This document shows positions 1-8,322 of a stretch of 10,416 nt of DNA, piece by piece. The notes beneath the pieces were generated by a model, which saw only the letters and a program-made list of their open reading frames with translations, did not search any database and had not been told where the DNA came from. The stretch lies in contig JANYCL010000068.1 in assembly GCA_025360355.1 (NCBI GenBank), forward strand, positions 1-10,416. Direction: 5' to 3'. This stretch comes from Sphingobacteriaceae bacterium. Lineage in GTDB: Bacteria > Bacteroidota > Bacteroidia > B-17B0 > Aurantibacillaceae. Within the stretch, counting starts at the first letter, position 1. Each line of letters begins with the position of its first letter. The translations under genes and the position numbers were made by a program.

Positions 1-360
1 AGCGATACCTTTGCTTATTTAGTTGGAAGTTTAATTGGGAAAAGAAAATTATACGAACGTATTTCTCCAGGAAAAACTTGGGAAGGAACTATTGGCGGCG
101 GAGTTCTTACAATGGCATCATCTTATATTGTTGCAGGTTGGTTTCCTGAAATTGCATTTGTACATTGGTTAGTAATTTCTGTTTTGGTTGTTGTATTTGG
201 AACTCTGGGCGATCTGTTCGAGTCACTTTTAAAACGACAAGCAGGAATAAAAGATTCAGGAAAGATCATGCCAGGTCACGGCGGGATATTAGATCGCTTC
301 GACAGCCTTATTTTTGTAACGCCGTTTGTGTATTTGTATTTAACTTGGGTATTGGGTTAG
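1..360 (+). CDS. cdsA: Phosphatidate cytidylyltransferase, C-terminal part (5' end outside window)
   Basis: CdsA is an integral membrane enzyme that makes CDP-diacylglycerol from phosphatidic acid and CTP, the branch point for bacterial phospholipids. The frame is open from base 1 and gives 119 residues before TAG at 358-360; the start lies upstream of the window. The family signature is complete: S-L-L-K-R, then K-D-S-G, then P-G-H-G-G-I-L-D-R-F-D (about 223-306). These residues include the acidic and basic positions that bind metal and substrate in the family. An upstream S-P-G-K-T-W-E-G block (about 64-87) is the other conserved CdsA motif. Hydrophobic segments flank the signature, as expected for the last membrane helices. 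The C-terminus ends shortly after the last helix, as is usual. The stop overlaps that of the convergent gene at 357. The identification is firm; only the N-terminal half is unseen. Confidence 0.95.
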   Translation, partial: SDTFAYLVGSLIGKRKLYERISPGKTWEGTIGGGVLTMASSYIVAGWFPEIAFVHWLVISVLVVVFGTLGDLFESLLKRQAGIKDSGKIMPGHGGILDRFDSLIFVTPFVYLYLTWVLG

Positions 361-644
361 AGTCTGATCTGGTGGATCCTGTTAATGGGGATTACAACAC
401 CTTGTTTTAAGATCACTCTTTTATCGGTTACGCCCCAAACTGTAGTATCAACAACTTTGAAAGAATTTTCATCTTCAAAGTAAATTCTGATCTTAGTTTG
501 TTCGAGGTTTCCCAATGAAAGTGCGCGTTTTAATTCGGCTGCACGTTCATCAATTTTTTCTTGGCTGAATAAAACTTCCATGTTCGGAAATTTCAGGCCG
601 GAAATGTTTTCCTTCTCAATTTTTTCGAATGCAATTGTTGTCAT
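357..644 (-). CDS. Small conserved-looking hypothetical protein, 95 aa
   Basis: I do not recognise this protein as a named family. It has no signal peptide or membrane segment, so it should be cytoplasmic. The N-terminal half (about 28-45) is a charged helix-like stretch. The C-terminal half (about 50-95) reads as alternating beta strands, with a V-V-D-T-T-V-W-G-V-T-D-K-R core followed by I-P-I-N-R-I. That pattern vaguely recalls small Sm-like or Rof-like beta barrels, but this is only an impression of the strand pattern. The ATG at 644 is the only sensible start. It lies 66 bases downstream of the membrane-protein gene on the same strand and may be the last gene of a tilS transcript. Its TAA (359-357) overlaps the cdsA stop in a tail-to-tail arrangement. 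It is probably a real gene, given its balanced composition and tight packing. Confidence 0.7.
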   Translation of the reverse strand: MTTIAFEKIEKENISGLKFPNMEVLFSQEKIDERAAELKRALSLGNLEQTKIRIYFEDENSFKVVDTTVWGVTDKRVILKQGVVIPINRIHQIRL

Positions 645-710
645 GGCAGGATGGTTTAAGGTTTAACTTATAATTATACGCCTAAACACCCCCTGGGTTT
701 CAACATCTTA

Positions 711-1247
711 TCAACTTTTTACCTCTAATCTGATCAAAGCAATTAACTCCTCTGAACGCTGAGTACCAATACGATAAGTAAATCCGGCGTTGTCTTTTAA
801 TTCGATGAATTCTTGTCCGCTTGTATAAAACCTAATAATCCCTTTCGAATGTAAATTGTAAACCGCCCTTCTGAAAATATTTTTTTTATAACGCCCTTTG
901 CGGATATAATTAATTGTGCCGAAATCAATTTTCACTTTGCGCGAATTCCAAAACCCATCAATTATCATATAGCCTTTAAAAACCCTTGTATGAATATGCA
1001 AAATATAGATCAGCACAGAAGAAATAACTAGTATAAATAATCCAAGCAAGAAAAATATTTTACCGGAATTAGGAATATCCTGAATAGGATAAGAACCAAT
1101 ATAAAAAACAGAAACCTGAACAGGCTTCGGATTCTCACTCCAGTAATAACCAATGAAACAAAATAGTGCAAGGATCATCCGCCACATAATACTTAAACGA
1201 TTATGTCCCATATACTGCCTCTCTTCAAAAACTATTTCTTTTTCCAT
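711..1247 (-). CDS. Two-helix membrane protein of unknown function, 178 aa
   Basis: The family is not recognised. Two hydrophobic segments are visible, at about residues 20-36 and 63-83, separated by a short polar loop of about 25 residues. A 90-residue soluble C-terminal region follows, rich in beta-prone stretches and basic residues (around 88-130), and ends in a helix with E-E-L-I-A-L-I. Two helices followed by a small beta domain and a closing helix is the general plan of membrane-tethered PH-like proteins. This is inference from pattern, not from a motif. The ATG shares its first base with the last base of the tilS TAA (TAATG), so translation is very likely coupled to tilS. The stop is TGA at 713-711. 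The protein probably sits in the inner membrane. Confidence 0.75.
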   Translation of the reverse strand: MEKEIVFEERQYMGHNRLSIMWRMILALFCFIGYYWSENPKPVQVSVFYIGSYPIQDIPNSGKIFFLLGLFILVISSVLIYILHIHTRVFKGYMIIDGFWNSRKVKIDFGTINYIRKGRYKKNIFRRAVYNLHSKGIIRFYTSGQEFIELKDNAGFTYRIGTQRSEELIALIRLEVKS

Positions 1248-2572
1248 TACACTTCCTTTAATTGTAGTTTAAGGATCTTTTTTGTTTTTGAATTTATTTT
1301 GTAGCGCTCATCCAATCTCTGACCAACAACCCAAACGACTTCATTTTTATTTAACAGCAGCCAAATATTTTCTTTCTCAAAACGCGAAAGTTTTTGATTA
1401 ATTAAAAAATCACTTATTTTTTTAAAACCTTCCATTCCCAAAGGCATGAACCTATCGCCTTGTTGCCATTTGCGCAATTTCATTGGGAATAATGATTTTT
1501 GAAAATCAATTTGTGCGATATTTTTTCCGCTGATTATTTTTTTATCGATAGATAAATTGGCCTCCAATGCAAATGGTAATTTTTTAAAATCAGCAATACC
1601 ATTTAAAATATATTCGCTTTTTGAAGTTTTCGGTTCTAACAGCTCAACAAAAATATGATCACGGTCGATCAATGCTTTATGCGTTGGCGAAAAAAATAAT
1701 TTACCTGACGATTTTATATCGAGCGCTGTAAAAATCTGTTCTGCTTGGGAGGCATTAAAATCCAAAGGATGCAGCCATTCAAAAAGTAAAAGCTCAGCTG
1801 ATTCTTCTTTCAATAATTTTTTAAGATCAATTTTAAGATCATTTTTGTCACCGGTAACAATTAGCTTTTTCTTTTCGCTGATAAATTGTTTTAAAACAGA
1901 AGCCGTTTGTTTGAATAAACGAATGTTATTTTCAAAAGTATTCTCAAGCGAAGGGTTTAGTTTTTTCAGTCCGGGAATTATTTCATGACGTAAAAAATTA
2001 CGTTTGTATTTTACTTCATCATTACTACTATCGTTCCTGAATATTAATTTATTTTTTTTGGCATAAGTCTGAATTTCACTCTTGGTTGCAAATAATAAAG
2101 GCCTTACAATTAAATTTTGTTTTTGGGGAATGCCTTGAAGTCCGTTTATTCCTGTCCCTCTTACTAAATTAATTAATAAAGTTTCAATCGCATCGTTTGC
2201 ATGATGGGCGGTTAGAACATATTTGTATTTATTTTTTTTAACCAGATCCATGAACCAATTATAACGTAATTCACGTGCGGCCATTTGTACCGAGAGTTTG
2301 GTTTTCTTCACATACTCTTTTGTTTTAAACTGATGTGAATGAATTTTTATGTTTATTTTTTTGGCAAAGTCCTTACAGAATTTTTCATCGGTATCAGACT
2401 CTTTTCCCCGCAATTTAAAATTACAGTGTGCGAGTTCAAAATCATATCCTGCTTCTTTTAAAAGCATAGCTAATACAACGGAATCTATTCCACCGCTAAA
2501 GGCCAATAAAAGCTTATCGGTTTTAGCAAATAATTTGTTTTTTGATATGTTCGATCTGAAGCTTTCTAACAC
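1247..2572 (-). CDS. tilS: tRNA(Ile)-lysidine synthase
   Basis: TilS attaches lysine to C34 of the CAU-anticodon tRNA-Ile in an ATP-dependent reaction, switching it from AUG to AUA decoding; it is essential and cytoplasmic. The N-terminal PP-loop S-G-G-I-D-S (residues 26-31) binds ATP. Other TilS/MesJ landmarks are A-H-C-N-F-K-L-R-G (48-56), A-A-R-E-L-R-Y (98-104), T-A-H-H-A-N-D (121-127) and N-D-S-S-N (180-184). The C-terminal domain shows R-K-W-Q-Q-G-D-R-F-M-P-L-G (367-379) and D-F-L-I-N-Q-K (388-394), the conserved TilS C-terminal block. At 441 residues it is full length. The start is GTG (2572-2570); an in-frame TAA lies about 36 bases upstream with no ATG between. The PP-loop then falls about 25 residues in, as is usual. 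A promoter-like box lies immediately upstream, so the mRNA may be leaderless. Confidence 0.96.
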   Translation of the reverse strand: MLESFRSNISKNKLFAKTDKLLLAFSGGIDSVVLAMLLKEAGYDFELAHCNFKLRGKESDTDEKFCKDFAKKINIKIHSHQFKTKEYVKKTKLSVQMAARELRYNWFMDLVKKNKYKYVLTAHHANDAIETLLINLVRGTGINGLQGIPQKQNLIVRPLLFATKSEIQTYAKKNKLIFRNDSSNDEVKYKRNFLRHEIIPGLKKLNPSLENTFENNIRLFKQTASVLKQFISEKKKLIVTGDKNDLKIDLKKLLKEESAELLLFEWLHPLDFNASQAEQIFTALDIKSSGKLFFSPTHKALIDRDHIFVELLEPKTSKSEYILNGIADFKKLPFALEANLSIDKKIISGKNIAQIDFQKSLFPMKLRKWQQGDRFMPLGMEGFKKISDFLINQKLSRFEKENIWLLLNKNEVVWVVGQRLDERYKINSKTKKILKLQLKEV

Positions 2573-2576
2573 TAAA

Positions 2577-2584
2577 CAAAGGTA
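2577..2584 (-). promoter_or_regulatory. Bacteroidota-type -7 box for tilS
   Basis: On the minus strand this reads TACCTTTG, a perfect match to the TAnnTTTG -7 consensus of Bacteroidota. It ends only four bases before the GTG of tilS, so transcription would begin at or next to the start codon. No TTG -33 element lies at the usual 17-23 base spacing, which lowers confidence. Confidence 0.45.
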
Positions 2585-2690
2585 ACAAATTGAAAGGATT
2601 GATTAAAAACTATAAGATTTGCCTAAATAATGATTTTTAGCAATGGTAATTACTTAGTTTTTATGTAAAATTGCAGGGTAATTCCAATCT

Positions 2691-4034
2691 ATGGGAAAAA
2701 ATGTAAATATTATTGGCGCAGGTTTGGTTGGTTCTTTACTTTCCATTTATCTTGCTAAAAAAGGCTATAAAGTAAATATTTATGAACGTCGTCCTGATAT
2801 GCGAACCGCAAAAATGTCGGCAGGTAAATCCATAAATCTAGCTTTGAGTGATAGGGGATGGAGAGGATTGGAAGGAGTTGGAATTGCAGATGAGATCCGG
2901 AAAATTGCTATTCCAATGTACGGGCGTTTTATTCATCATAAAGATAGTTCAACTGCATTTCAGCCTTATGGTAAAGAGAATCAAGCTATTTATTCTGTAT
3001 CCCGTGCTGAAATAAATATGCGTTTAATGGATCTTGCTGAACAAAAAGGTGGTGTAAAAATTAATTTCAACGAGCGTTGTACTCATATTAACCGTGCAAC
3101 TCTCGAATCACAATTCATAAATGAAGAAACACAAAAAACAAGCTCCGCGAATAGTGATTTAGTTTTTGGTTCTGATGGCGCTTTTGCTGCATCGCGTTTG
3201 AACATGCAATTAACGAGTGATAGATTTGAGTACAATCAACATTATATTTCTGCAGGCTATAAAGAATTAATTATTCCTCCCGGTAAGGACGGTTCTTTTT
3301 TAATAGAGAAGAACGCATTACATATTTGGCCGCGAGGAAGTTTTATGATGATCGCCTTACCGAATATAGATGGAAATTTTACCTGCACTTTATTTTTACC
3401 TTTCGAAGGCGAAAAATCATTCCAAAAATTAAAAACTAAAGAAGAAGTAAAAAAATTCTTTGATGAAGAATTTCCGGATGCAGTTCCTTTAATGCCAACA
3501 CTGATTGATGATTTCATGAATAACCCTATTTCTTCATTGGTAACTGTAAAATGTTTTCCGTGGACATTCGATAATAAAGTCGCGCTAATTGGAGATGCAG
3601 CACATGCTATTGTTCCTTTTTTCGGACAAGGAATGAATTGCGGATTTGAAGATTGTGTTGTATTGAACGAATTAATTGATAAACATAAAGAGGATTGGAA
3701 TAAAATAATGCCGGAGTATCAAACCCTGCGCAAACCCGATGGTGATGCAATTGCAGATCTTGCTGTTGCTAATTTTATTGAGATGCGGGATAAAACGGCT
3801 GATCCTAAATTCTTATTACAGAAAAAAATCGAAGCAAGATTTAATTCAAAATATCCTGAAAAATGGATCCCGCTTTATTCAATGGTAACTTACAGTCCGC
3901 ACATTCGCTATAGCACAGCATTAAAAGAAGGACAAAAACAAGAAGCCATCATGCAAAAAATTATGGCAATGCCTGGAATAGAAAATAAGTGGGACAGCGA
4001 AGAAATAGAAAAAGAAATTCTTAAAAATATTTAA
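2691..4034 (+). CDS. kmo: Kynurenine 3-monooxygenase
   Basis: KMO is an FAD- and NADPH-dependent hydroxylase converting L-kynurenine to 3-hydroxykynurenine, a step from tryptophan to quinolinate and NAD. The N-terminus has the FAD dinucleotide-binding G-A-G-L-V-G (residues 9-14), then an E-R-R (32-34) at the end of the second strand. S-I-N-L-A-L-S-D-R-G (47-56) is a hallmark of KMO among the class A flavin hydroxylases. The second flavin motif, G-D-A-A-H-A-I-V-P-F-F-G-Q-G-M-N (301-316), is intact. The length of 447 residues is normal. There is no C-terminal membrane helix, in line with bacterial forms rather than the mitochondrial enzyme. No other kynurenine-pathway gene is next to it here. 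The start ATG at 2691 puts the flavin motif at its usual place. A weak box TAAAATTG (2666-2673, 7 of 8 to the -7 consensus) lies upstream. It is transcribed divergently from tilS. Confidence 0.95.
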   Translation: MGKNVNIIGAGLVGSLLSIYLAKKGYKVNIYERRPDMRTAKMSAGKSINLALSDRGWRGLEGVGIADEIRKIAIPMYGRFIHHKDSSTAFQPYGKENQAIYSVSRAEINMRLMDLAEQKGGVKINFNERCTHINRATLESQFINEETQKTSSANSDLVFGSDGAFAASRLNMQLTSDRFEYNQHYISAGYKELIIPPGKDGSFLIEKNALHIWPRGSFMMIALPNIDGNFTCTLFLPFEGEKSFQKLKTKEEVKKFFDEEFPDAVPLMPTLIDDFMNNPISSLVTVKCFPWTFDNKVALIGDAAHAIVPFFGQGMNCGFEDCVVLNELIDKHKEDWNKIMPEYQTLRKPDGDAIADLAVANFIEMRDKTADPKFLLQKKIEARFNSKYPEKWIPLYSMVTYSPHIRYSTALKEGQKQEAIMQKIMAMPGIENKWDSEEIEKEILKNI

Positions 4035-4049
4035 TTTCCTCTTACAAAT

Positions 4050-7000
4050 TTACCTTAGCAACTGAACGTAACCTTTGTAAACGTAATTTTTTCCGTTCAG
4101 ATCTTTACCTGTGAATACGTAAAAATAAGTTCCCGCAGGACATTCTTTTCCTTTAGTAGTTTCACCTAACCATTTGTCGGTAATGCCATGCATTTCGTGA
4201 ACTAAAATTCCCCAACGGTCATAAACAGAAACTTCCATGTCGGCAAATTCCTTCATGATCGGTAAAAAGAAATCGTTAGTGCCATCCCCGTTCGGTGTAA
4301 ACACATTCGGAAAAGTAACACTTGGCTGAGGTTTGATAATATCATCAGCAACAATTATTGAACGTGTTGTATCGTTGCATCCATTATTTCCGTAAGCAAT
4401 TAAGATCAATGTATATGTTCCCGGATTATTAATAACAAATGAAGGAACAGTTGATGTTGCTGTACTTCCATTGCTTAACGACCATGAATAACTACTAGCC
4501 GAACTCGAAGTATTAGTAATAGTTAAAGTTTGTGGGAAACCGGTCATCGCATTATTTGTCGCCGTAAATGCAGCATTTGCATAAGGAAGAACATTTATAA
4601 TTTGTGTTGCAGTTGTACTGCATAATAGCGAATTGTTTGAAGTAACAGTATAAACTGTAGTCACAGTTGGACTTGCATAAGTACCGGGACATGTTGGGCA
4701 ACTTAATCCGTTACTTGGTGCCCAATTATAATTACTTCCGTTGCTCGCAACTAAATACGCACTCTGACCAACACAAACATTTGTACTTATAGGACTTGAA
4801 AGAACCTGAGGATTCGCAGTAATACTCATGGTTACTGTGTTGGAAGCTTTACAACCAATAGCAGCAGAGGCCGTTGATATAACAGTATAAGTTGTATAAA
4901 CGCTTGGACTTGCAATAGGATTAGAACACGTTGTGCAACTTAAACCTGTACTTGGTATCCAAGTGTAATTAATTCCATTGGAAGCTTGCAGTTGAACAGG
5001 ATTTCCTACGCACATACTTGTGTTGCTTGGCGTAACAGTTGGTTTCGGATTATAAATATAATGTGCAACAATACTGTCACTCGACATCAATAATAAAGTA
5101 ACAACTGAGTCCGTCATACTCGGTGAAAGTGTATGAGTTTTAGTTGTCCAATGTGAGAAACAATAGTTTGGTTTCGGGTGTGCTTTTAAAATATTCGGCA
5201 AATTACCCGGATAAGTTCCTTGCCAGGTAAATGTTCCTAAGTTCAAAGAATTAAAATCAACAGTTCCTGAATTGGGCGGATCAACATTTACTTTTATTAT
5301 ATAAGGACCAGTAACATTGTAACAAGTATTAAATAATTTGGTAATGGTATCGCAACGTGCCTGGATAAAAGTTTTAAGATTATTTACGTTTGTTTGCCAT
5401 GCAGCCATTGTTCCGCCCCATTTTGCAATTTGTCCTGGCATTTCCGGTTTGATCACGTTGATCATGCTATCCAAAATATCTGTCATACGCTTACAACTTA
5501 ATCCTGTATTTAGTAAATCGAAATAGCGCATTACATAATATTGTTTGAATATTGAATTCGTTAAAAGTTTATTCAAAATAGGAATATGTCCTTCTCCACC
5601 GGGATTACTTAACGTTGATGGGTCACAAGGATCGGCGTTAGAGTTAAGATTAGGTACGCCTGTATAATTTACATAATGATGGAAGGTCGCATCTTCATCC
5701 CATAAAGTATATCTCCATTTCTTTTTGTTACAAGATGAATTCATGCCTCTCCACCAAGCTGTATTCCAATTTAGCCAATCAGAAGTTACCGCATAAGAAT
5801 TCAATATTACGTAATCAGCTAAACTTTTTGTACTATAAACACTATCAACGTATGCGTAATTAGCGGCAACTGTCATGCTATTTGCAGCAACATAACTTAC
5901 AAAAGTATTCCAATCGGTTTGTGCTTGTGTTCCGCCGTAAGCCGACCATGTGCTTCCCCAAGTTTGTAAATACTGCAATGAATCTTCTGAAGAATTCCAA
6001 TAATATTTGGTAAAGTCTTTATCATCAACTTTCTCCCTGAAATCATAAACGCCCCAATAAGCACCGTTCACATATAAAATACCGGGAACCCAAGTTCTTC
6101 CATCGAGATGCATGTTGGCTTTTTGCGCAACAGTGTGTACATAGGCATCGCGTATATGAGCAGCATCGTATAATGTTGGATCGCCCCAGGCATAAGGATT
6201 TCCTGCTACAGGACATTCGAATGGATAATTATCGTTAGCCGAAGCTTTCAGAATTATTCTCTGGAATTCATTTCTGGTTTTTGAATTAAAGATCTGATAT
6301 TTTAATGCGTCGTTATAACCGTATTCATCTCTGCACACAAAATCTATTCCTCGCTGCGGATATGACCACGAGTCGTTCCCGTGTTTATTGGCTTGTCCGT
6401 CCGCTTCAGCTTTATAAACACCTGTTTCGGTAAAATATTCGAGACCGGTTTCAGTAACTATTGCAGAACCGCCAAATAATACTCCTACACCATCACCAAA
6501 AACTGATACCACAGCAACCGAATGTGTGACACTAATAAAATAAGTATTACTCTCTACAAAACTTGGCAACATGGATACGTTTGTACTCGTGGCCTGAGCA
6601 CGTATCACCATAGTGTTTGGAATTGCAATAGCCGTAAAATAAGTAATACTTGAAGAGGTTGCAGGAGAACTTCCGTTAATTGTGTATTTACAACTAGAGC
6701 CTGCATCGGGACAAACAATAGAAAGTGTTTGCGGTCCGCTGTAAAAACCTTGCGGCAAACTCATTACAGGAGCTGAAGAATAACCCAAGAAAGGAGTTGA
6801 AGTATTATTTGAAGCATTCGGAGTTGGAGTTGTGAATACACTCCAGGTTGGAGCTCCATTTGTTTTACGTCCGCGAGAGTGACCTGCCTGTGTTTTTTTA
6901 ACAGTAAAGGAATCCAGAACAGTTAAAGAAGGATTTGATAAAATAATTTTATCGAAAGTACATTGTTTAAGTGAAAAATTAGTGTGAAGATTTAAGCCGG

Positions 7001-7304
7001 TATTTACATTTCTATTGGAGGCCCAAATTCTTAAAATTCCGTTGCCGCTAATTGTTACGCCTGCTCCTATTGTCCACTTTCCGAGGTTAGTTGATTTATT
7101 GCTAAGATGATATCCTGTTAAATTTACAGCTGTTGCACTTGTATTATACAATTCTATAAAATCCTCATTACTACCAAAATTATCAACGAAAGATGTAAGA
7201 TTTGAAGTTGAATATTCGTTTATTAAAACTTGTCCGCGACTAACATTTAAAATTAGTAAAGAACATAAAACGAATAATTGCTTAATTTTTTTACAATTTA
7301 TCAT
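4050..7304 (-). CDS. Secreted multidomain protein with CotH kinase-like domain and T9SS type B sorting domain
   Basis: This is a large (1084 aa) secreted protein. A signal peptide covers about residues 1-24, with cleavage near S-R-G|Q. A lamin-tail-like domain (25-135) follows, opening L-I-N-E-Y and with E-D-F-I-E-L-Y-N. A chitobiase/hexosaminidase C-terminal-like beta domain spans about 180-256. The CotH kinase-like region (about 260-660) shows I-L-K-A-S-A-N-D-N (351-359), I-R-D (384-386), V-N-G-A-Y-W-G-V-Y-D-F-R-E-K (412-425), S-D-W-L-N-W-N (508-514) and R-Y-T-L-W-D-E-D (531-538). These match the family's conserved and metal-binding positions. Then come a small beta domain (667-750), two Ig-like repeats (755-907), a PKD-like domain (910-987) and the C-terminal sorting domain, with F-T-P-N-G-D-G-T-N-D-F-F (1002-1013) and V-Y-D-R-W-G (1027-1032). 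The sorting domain predicts export through the type IX system and cell-surface attachment or release. The domain calls are firm; kinase activity and substrate are unknown. It converges on kmo with a 15-base gap. Confidence 0.9.
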   Translation of the reverse strand: MINCKKIKQLFVLCSLLILNVSRGQVLINEYSTSNLTSFVDNFGSNEDFIELYNTSATAVNLTGYHLSNKSTNLGKWTIGAGVTISGNGILRIWASNRNVNTGLNLHTNFSLKQCTFDKIILSNPSLTVLDSFTVKKTQAGHSRGRKTNGAPTWSVFTTPTPNASNNTSTPFLGYSSAPVMSLPQGFYSGPQTLSIVCPDAGSSCKYTINGSSPATSSSITYFTAIAIPNTMVIRAQATSTNVSMLPSFVESNTYFISVTHSVAVVSVFGDGVGVLFGGSAIVTETGLEYFTETGVYKAEADGQANKHGNDSWSYPQRGIDFVCRDEYGYNDALKYQIFNSKTRNEFQRIILKASANDNYPFECPVAGNPYAWGDPTLYDAAHIRDAYVHTVAQKANMHLDGRTWVPGILYVNGAYWGVYDFREKVDDKDFTKYYWNSSEDSLQYLQTWGSTWSAYGGTQAQTDWNTFVSYVAANSMTVAANYAYVDSVYSTKSLADYVILNSYAVTSDWLNWNTAWWRGMNSSCNKKKWRYTLWDEDATFHHYVNYTGVPNLNSNADPCDPSTLSNPGGEGHIPILNKLLTNSIFKQYYVMRYFDLLNTGLSCKRMTDILDSMINVIKPEMPGQIAKWGGTMAAWQTNVNNLKTFIQARCDTITKLFNTCYNVTGPYIIKVNVDPPNSGTVDFNSLNLGTFTWQGTYPGNLPNILKAHPKPNYCFSHWTTKTHTLSPSMTDSVVTLLLMSSDSIVAHYIYNPKPTVTPSNTSMCVGNPVQLQASNGINYTWIPSTGLSCTTCSNPIASPSVYTTYTVISTASAAIGCKASNTVTMSITANPQVLSSPISTNVCVGQSAYLVASNGSNYNWAPSNGLSCPTCPGTYASPTVTTVYTVTSNNSLLCSTTATQIINVLPYANAAFTATNNAMTGFPQTLTITNTSSSASSYSWSLSNGSTATSTVPSFVINNPGTYTLILIAYGNNGCNDTTRSIIVADDIIKPQPSVTFPNVFTPNGDGTNDFFLPIMKEFADMEVSVYDRWGILVHEMHGITDKWLGETTKGKECPAGTYFYVFTGKDLNGKNYVYKGYVQLLR
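4584..5036 (-). repeat. Tandem Ig-like protein repeat inside the CotH-domain protein
   Basis: The region encodes two consecutive repeats (about residues 757-830 and 836-907). Each has a C-V-G near the start, an S-N-G-x-N-Y-x-W core, then G-L-S-C-x-x-C, A-S-P and a closing Y-T-V. The shared G-L-S-C-x-x-C block is the clearest sign of duplication. Such repeats are common in long secreted Bacteroidota proteins, where they act as spacers before the sorting domain. Confidence 0.75.
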
Positions 7305-7379
7305 AGTAACTAAATTAGGTAAAGTAATTGTAAATAAAAAATTAAGTTATTCCCTTATAAAACGAGGGCTTTTCGGCTA

Positions 7380-8309
7380 TTATTTGATCCAATTCTCAAC
7401 TTCGGCTTGGTTAAGCTGCATGTAATTAACCCAATGTTCCACAACCGAATTGTTGACAAGATAAATGGTTGGCAAATTGGTTCCTGCTAAATAAATGAAC
7501 GGACGGGCCTTTAATGTTGAATACGGGAAATCCTGTGTTTTTGTATCGGCGTAAAACTGTTTTAATTTTATACTATCACCATTTAAAACAAAGTAAAAGG
7601 ATATGGCTGGATTTTTTTCGTGCATGATGCGCATTTTTTTTGCTGCAACTCTGCAATGCATACAACTGCAACTCATAAAAGCCACAACATGTTTGCCTTT
7701 TGATAATGTTTTTGGCGCTGCGGAATTATTAAATAATGTATCCATTTCAAGCGGAAACTTGTCTTCCGGTTTATTTAAATAAGCTTCCGAATAAGTAAGA
7801 TCAACATAATTTAAAACATGCGGCATTGTCATGGAACTCACAAAAAACAAAAAGGCCAGCGAAGAACTCAATTTTCCAAAAATAAATCCTTCATGAAATT
7901 TGTAGATCAAAAAGCAGATCGCAAGCATGATCACATTTTTAATTACAGCTTGTAAAGGTGTCATAGCAATTGCATTCCCGAAACAACCACAATTACCGTT
8001 GTTGCCTTCTCTTAAGATCATCACCAATAAATAAATAGTGAACACAACTAAGGTTCCGACTGTAAGTTTGATGGTAAATTTTTTGAGGTATAAATTGAAA
8101 ACCAACATCAGGCCAATAAAAAATTCCAGTCCGATCATGAAACGGGCAACGAAAGGAGCAAGGGCCCAATTCACAATTCCTAAATCAACAAAAGTGTATT
8201 CAAAAGGCTCAATGGGATACAATTTAGTGTAGCCTGAATAAATAAAAAGCAAGCCAAGCAGCGCGCTTAAAATAATTAAAAGTATTTTGAATATTTTTTG
8301 TTTAGTCAT
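7380..8309 (-). CDS. MauE/DoxX-type membrane protein fused to a periplasmic thioredoxin-like domain
   Basis: The protein has 309 residues from the chosen ATG. Five hydrophobic segments are visible (about 8-27, 51-71, 80-99, 120-136, 145-164), the first four matching the MauE/DoxX four-helix plan. Between helices 3 and 4 is G-N-C-G-C-F-G (C107, C109), a cysteine pair typical of redox-active MauE-type proteins. After helix 5 a soluble domain (about 185-309) has a thioredoxin-like core: F-M-S-C-S-C-M-H-C (active CxxC at C216-C219) and L-P-T-I-Y-L (279-284), with the expected cis-proline. The likely role is thiol-disulfide exchange in the periplasm, with electrons passing from the membrane cysteines to the thioredoxin domain; this is inferred from family features. 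The frame extends upstream to a GTG at 8321, but that codon would lie at or before the predicted transcription start, so ATG 8309 is preferred. It resembles Bacteroidota proteins named DoxX family/BT_3928-like. Confidence 0.85.
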   Translation of the reverse strand: MTKQKIFKILLIILSALLGLLFIYSGYTKLYPIEPFEYTFVDLGIVNWALAPFVARFMIGLEFFIGLMLVFNLYLKKFTIKLTVGTLVVFTIYLLVMILREGNNGNCGCFGNAIAMTPLQAVIKNVIMLAICFLIYKFHEGFIFGKLSSSLAFLFFVSSMTMPHVLNYVDLTYSEAYLNKPEDKFPLEMDTLFNNSAAPKTLSKGKHVVAFMSCSCMHCRVAAKKMRIMHEKNPAISFYFVLNGDSIKLKQFYADTKTQDFPYSTLKARPFIYLAGTNLPTIYLVNNSVVEHWVNYMQLNQAEVENWIK

Positions 8310-8322
8310 AAAAAAAGCCACG

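Noticed and set aside
3257..3517. Minus-strand frame within kmo
   Set aside because: It is a shadow of a well-conserved gene, with low-complexity S/K-rich composition and no motifs.
5338..5526. Plus-strand frame within the CotH-domain gene
   Set aside because: It is antisense to the CotH region and has no plausible product features.
8310..8321. GTG at 8321 as start of the DoxX/thioredoxin protein
   Set aside because: It lies two bases from the predicted -7 box and would not be in the transcript; the ATG at 8309 gives a normal N-terminus.
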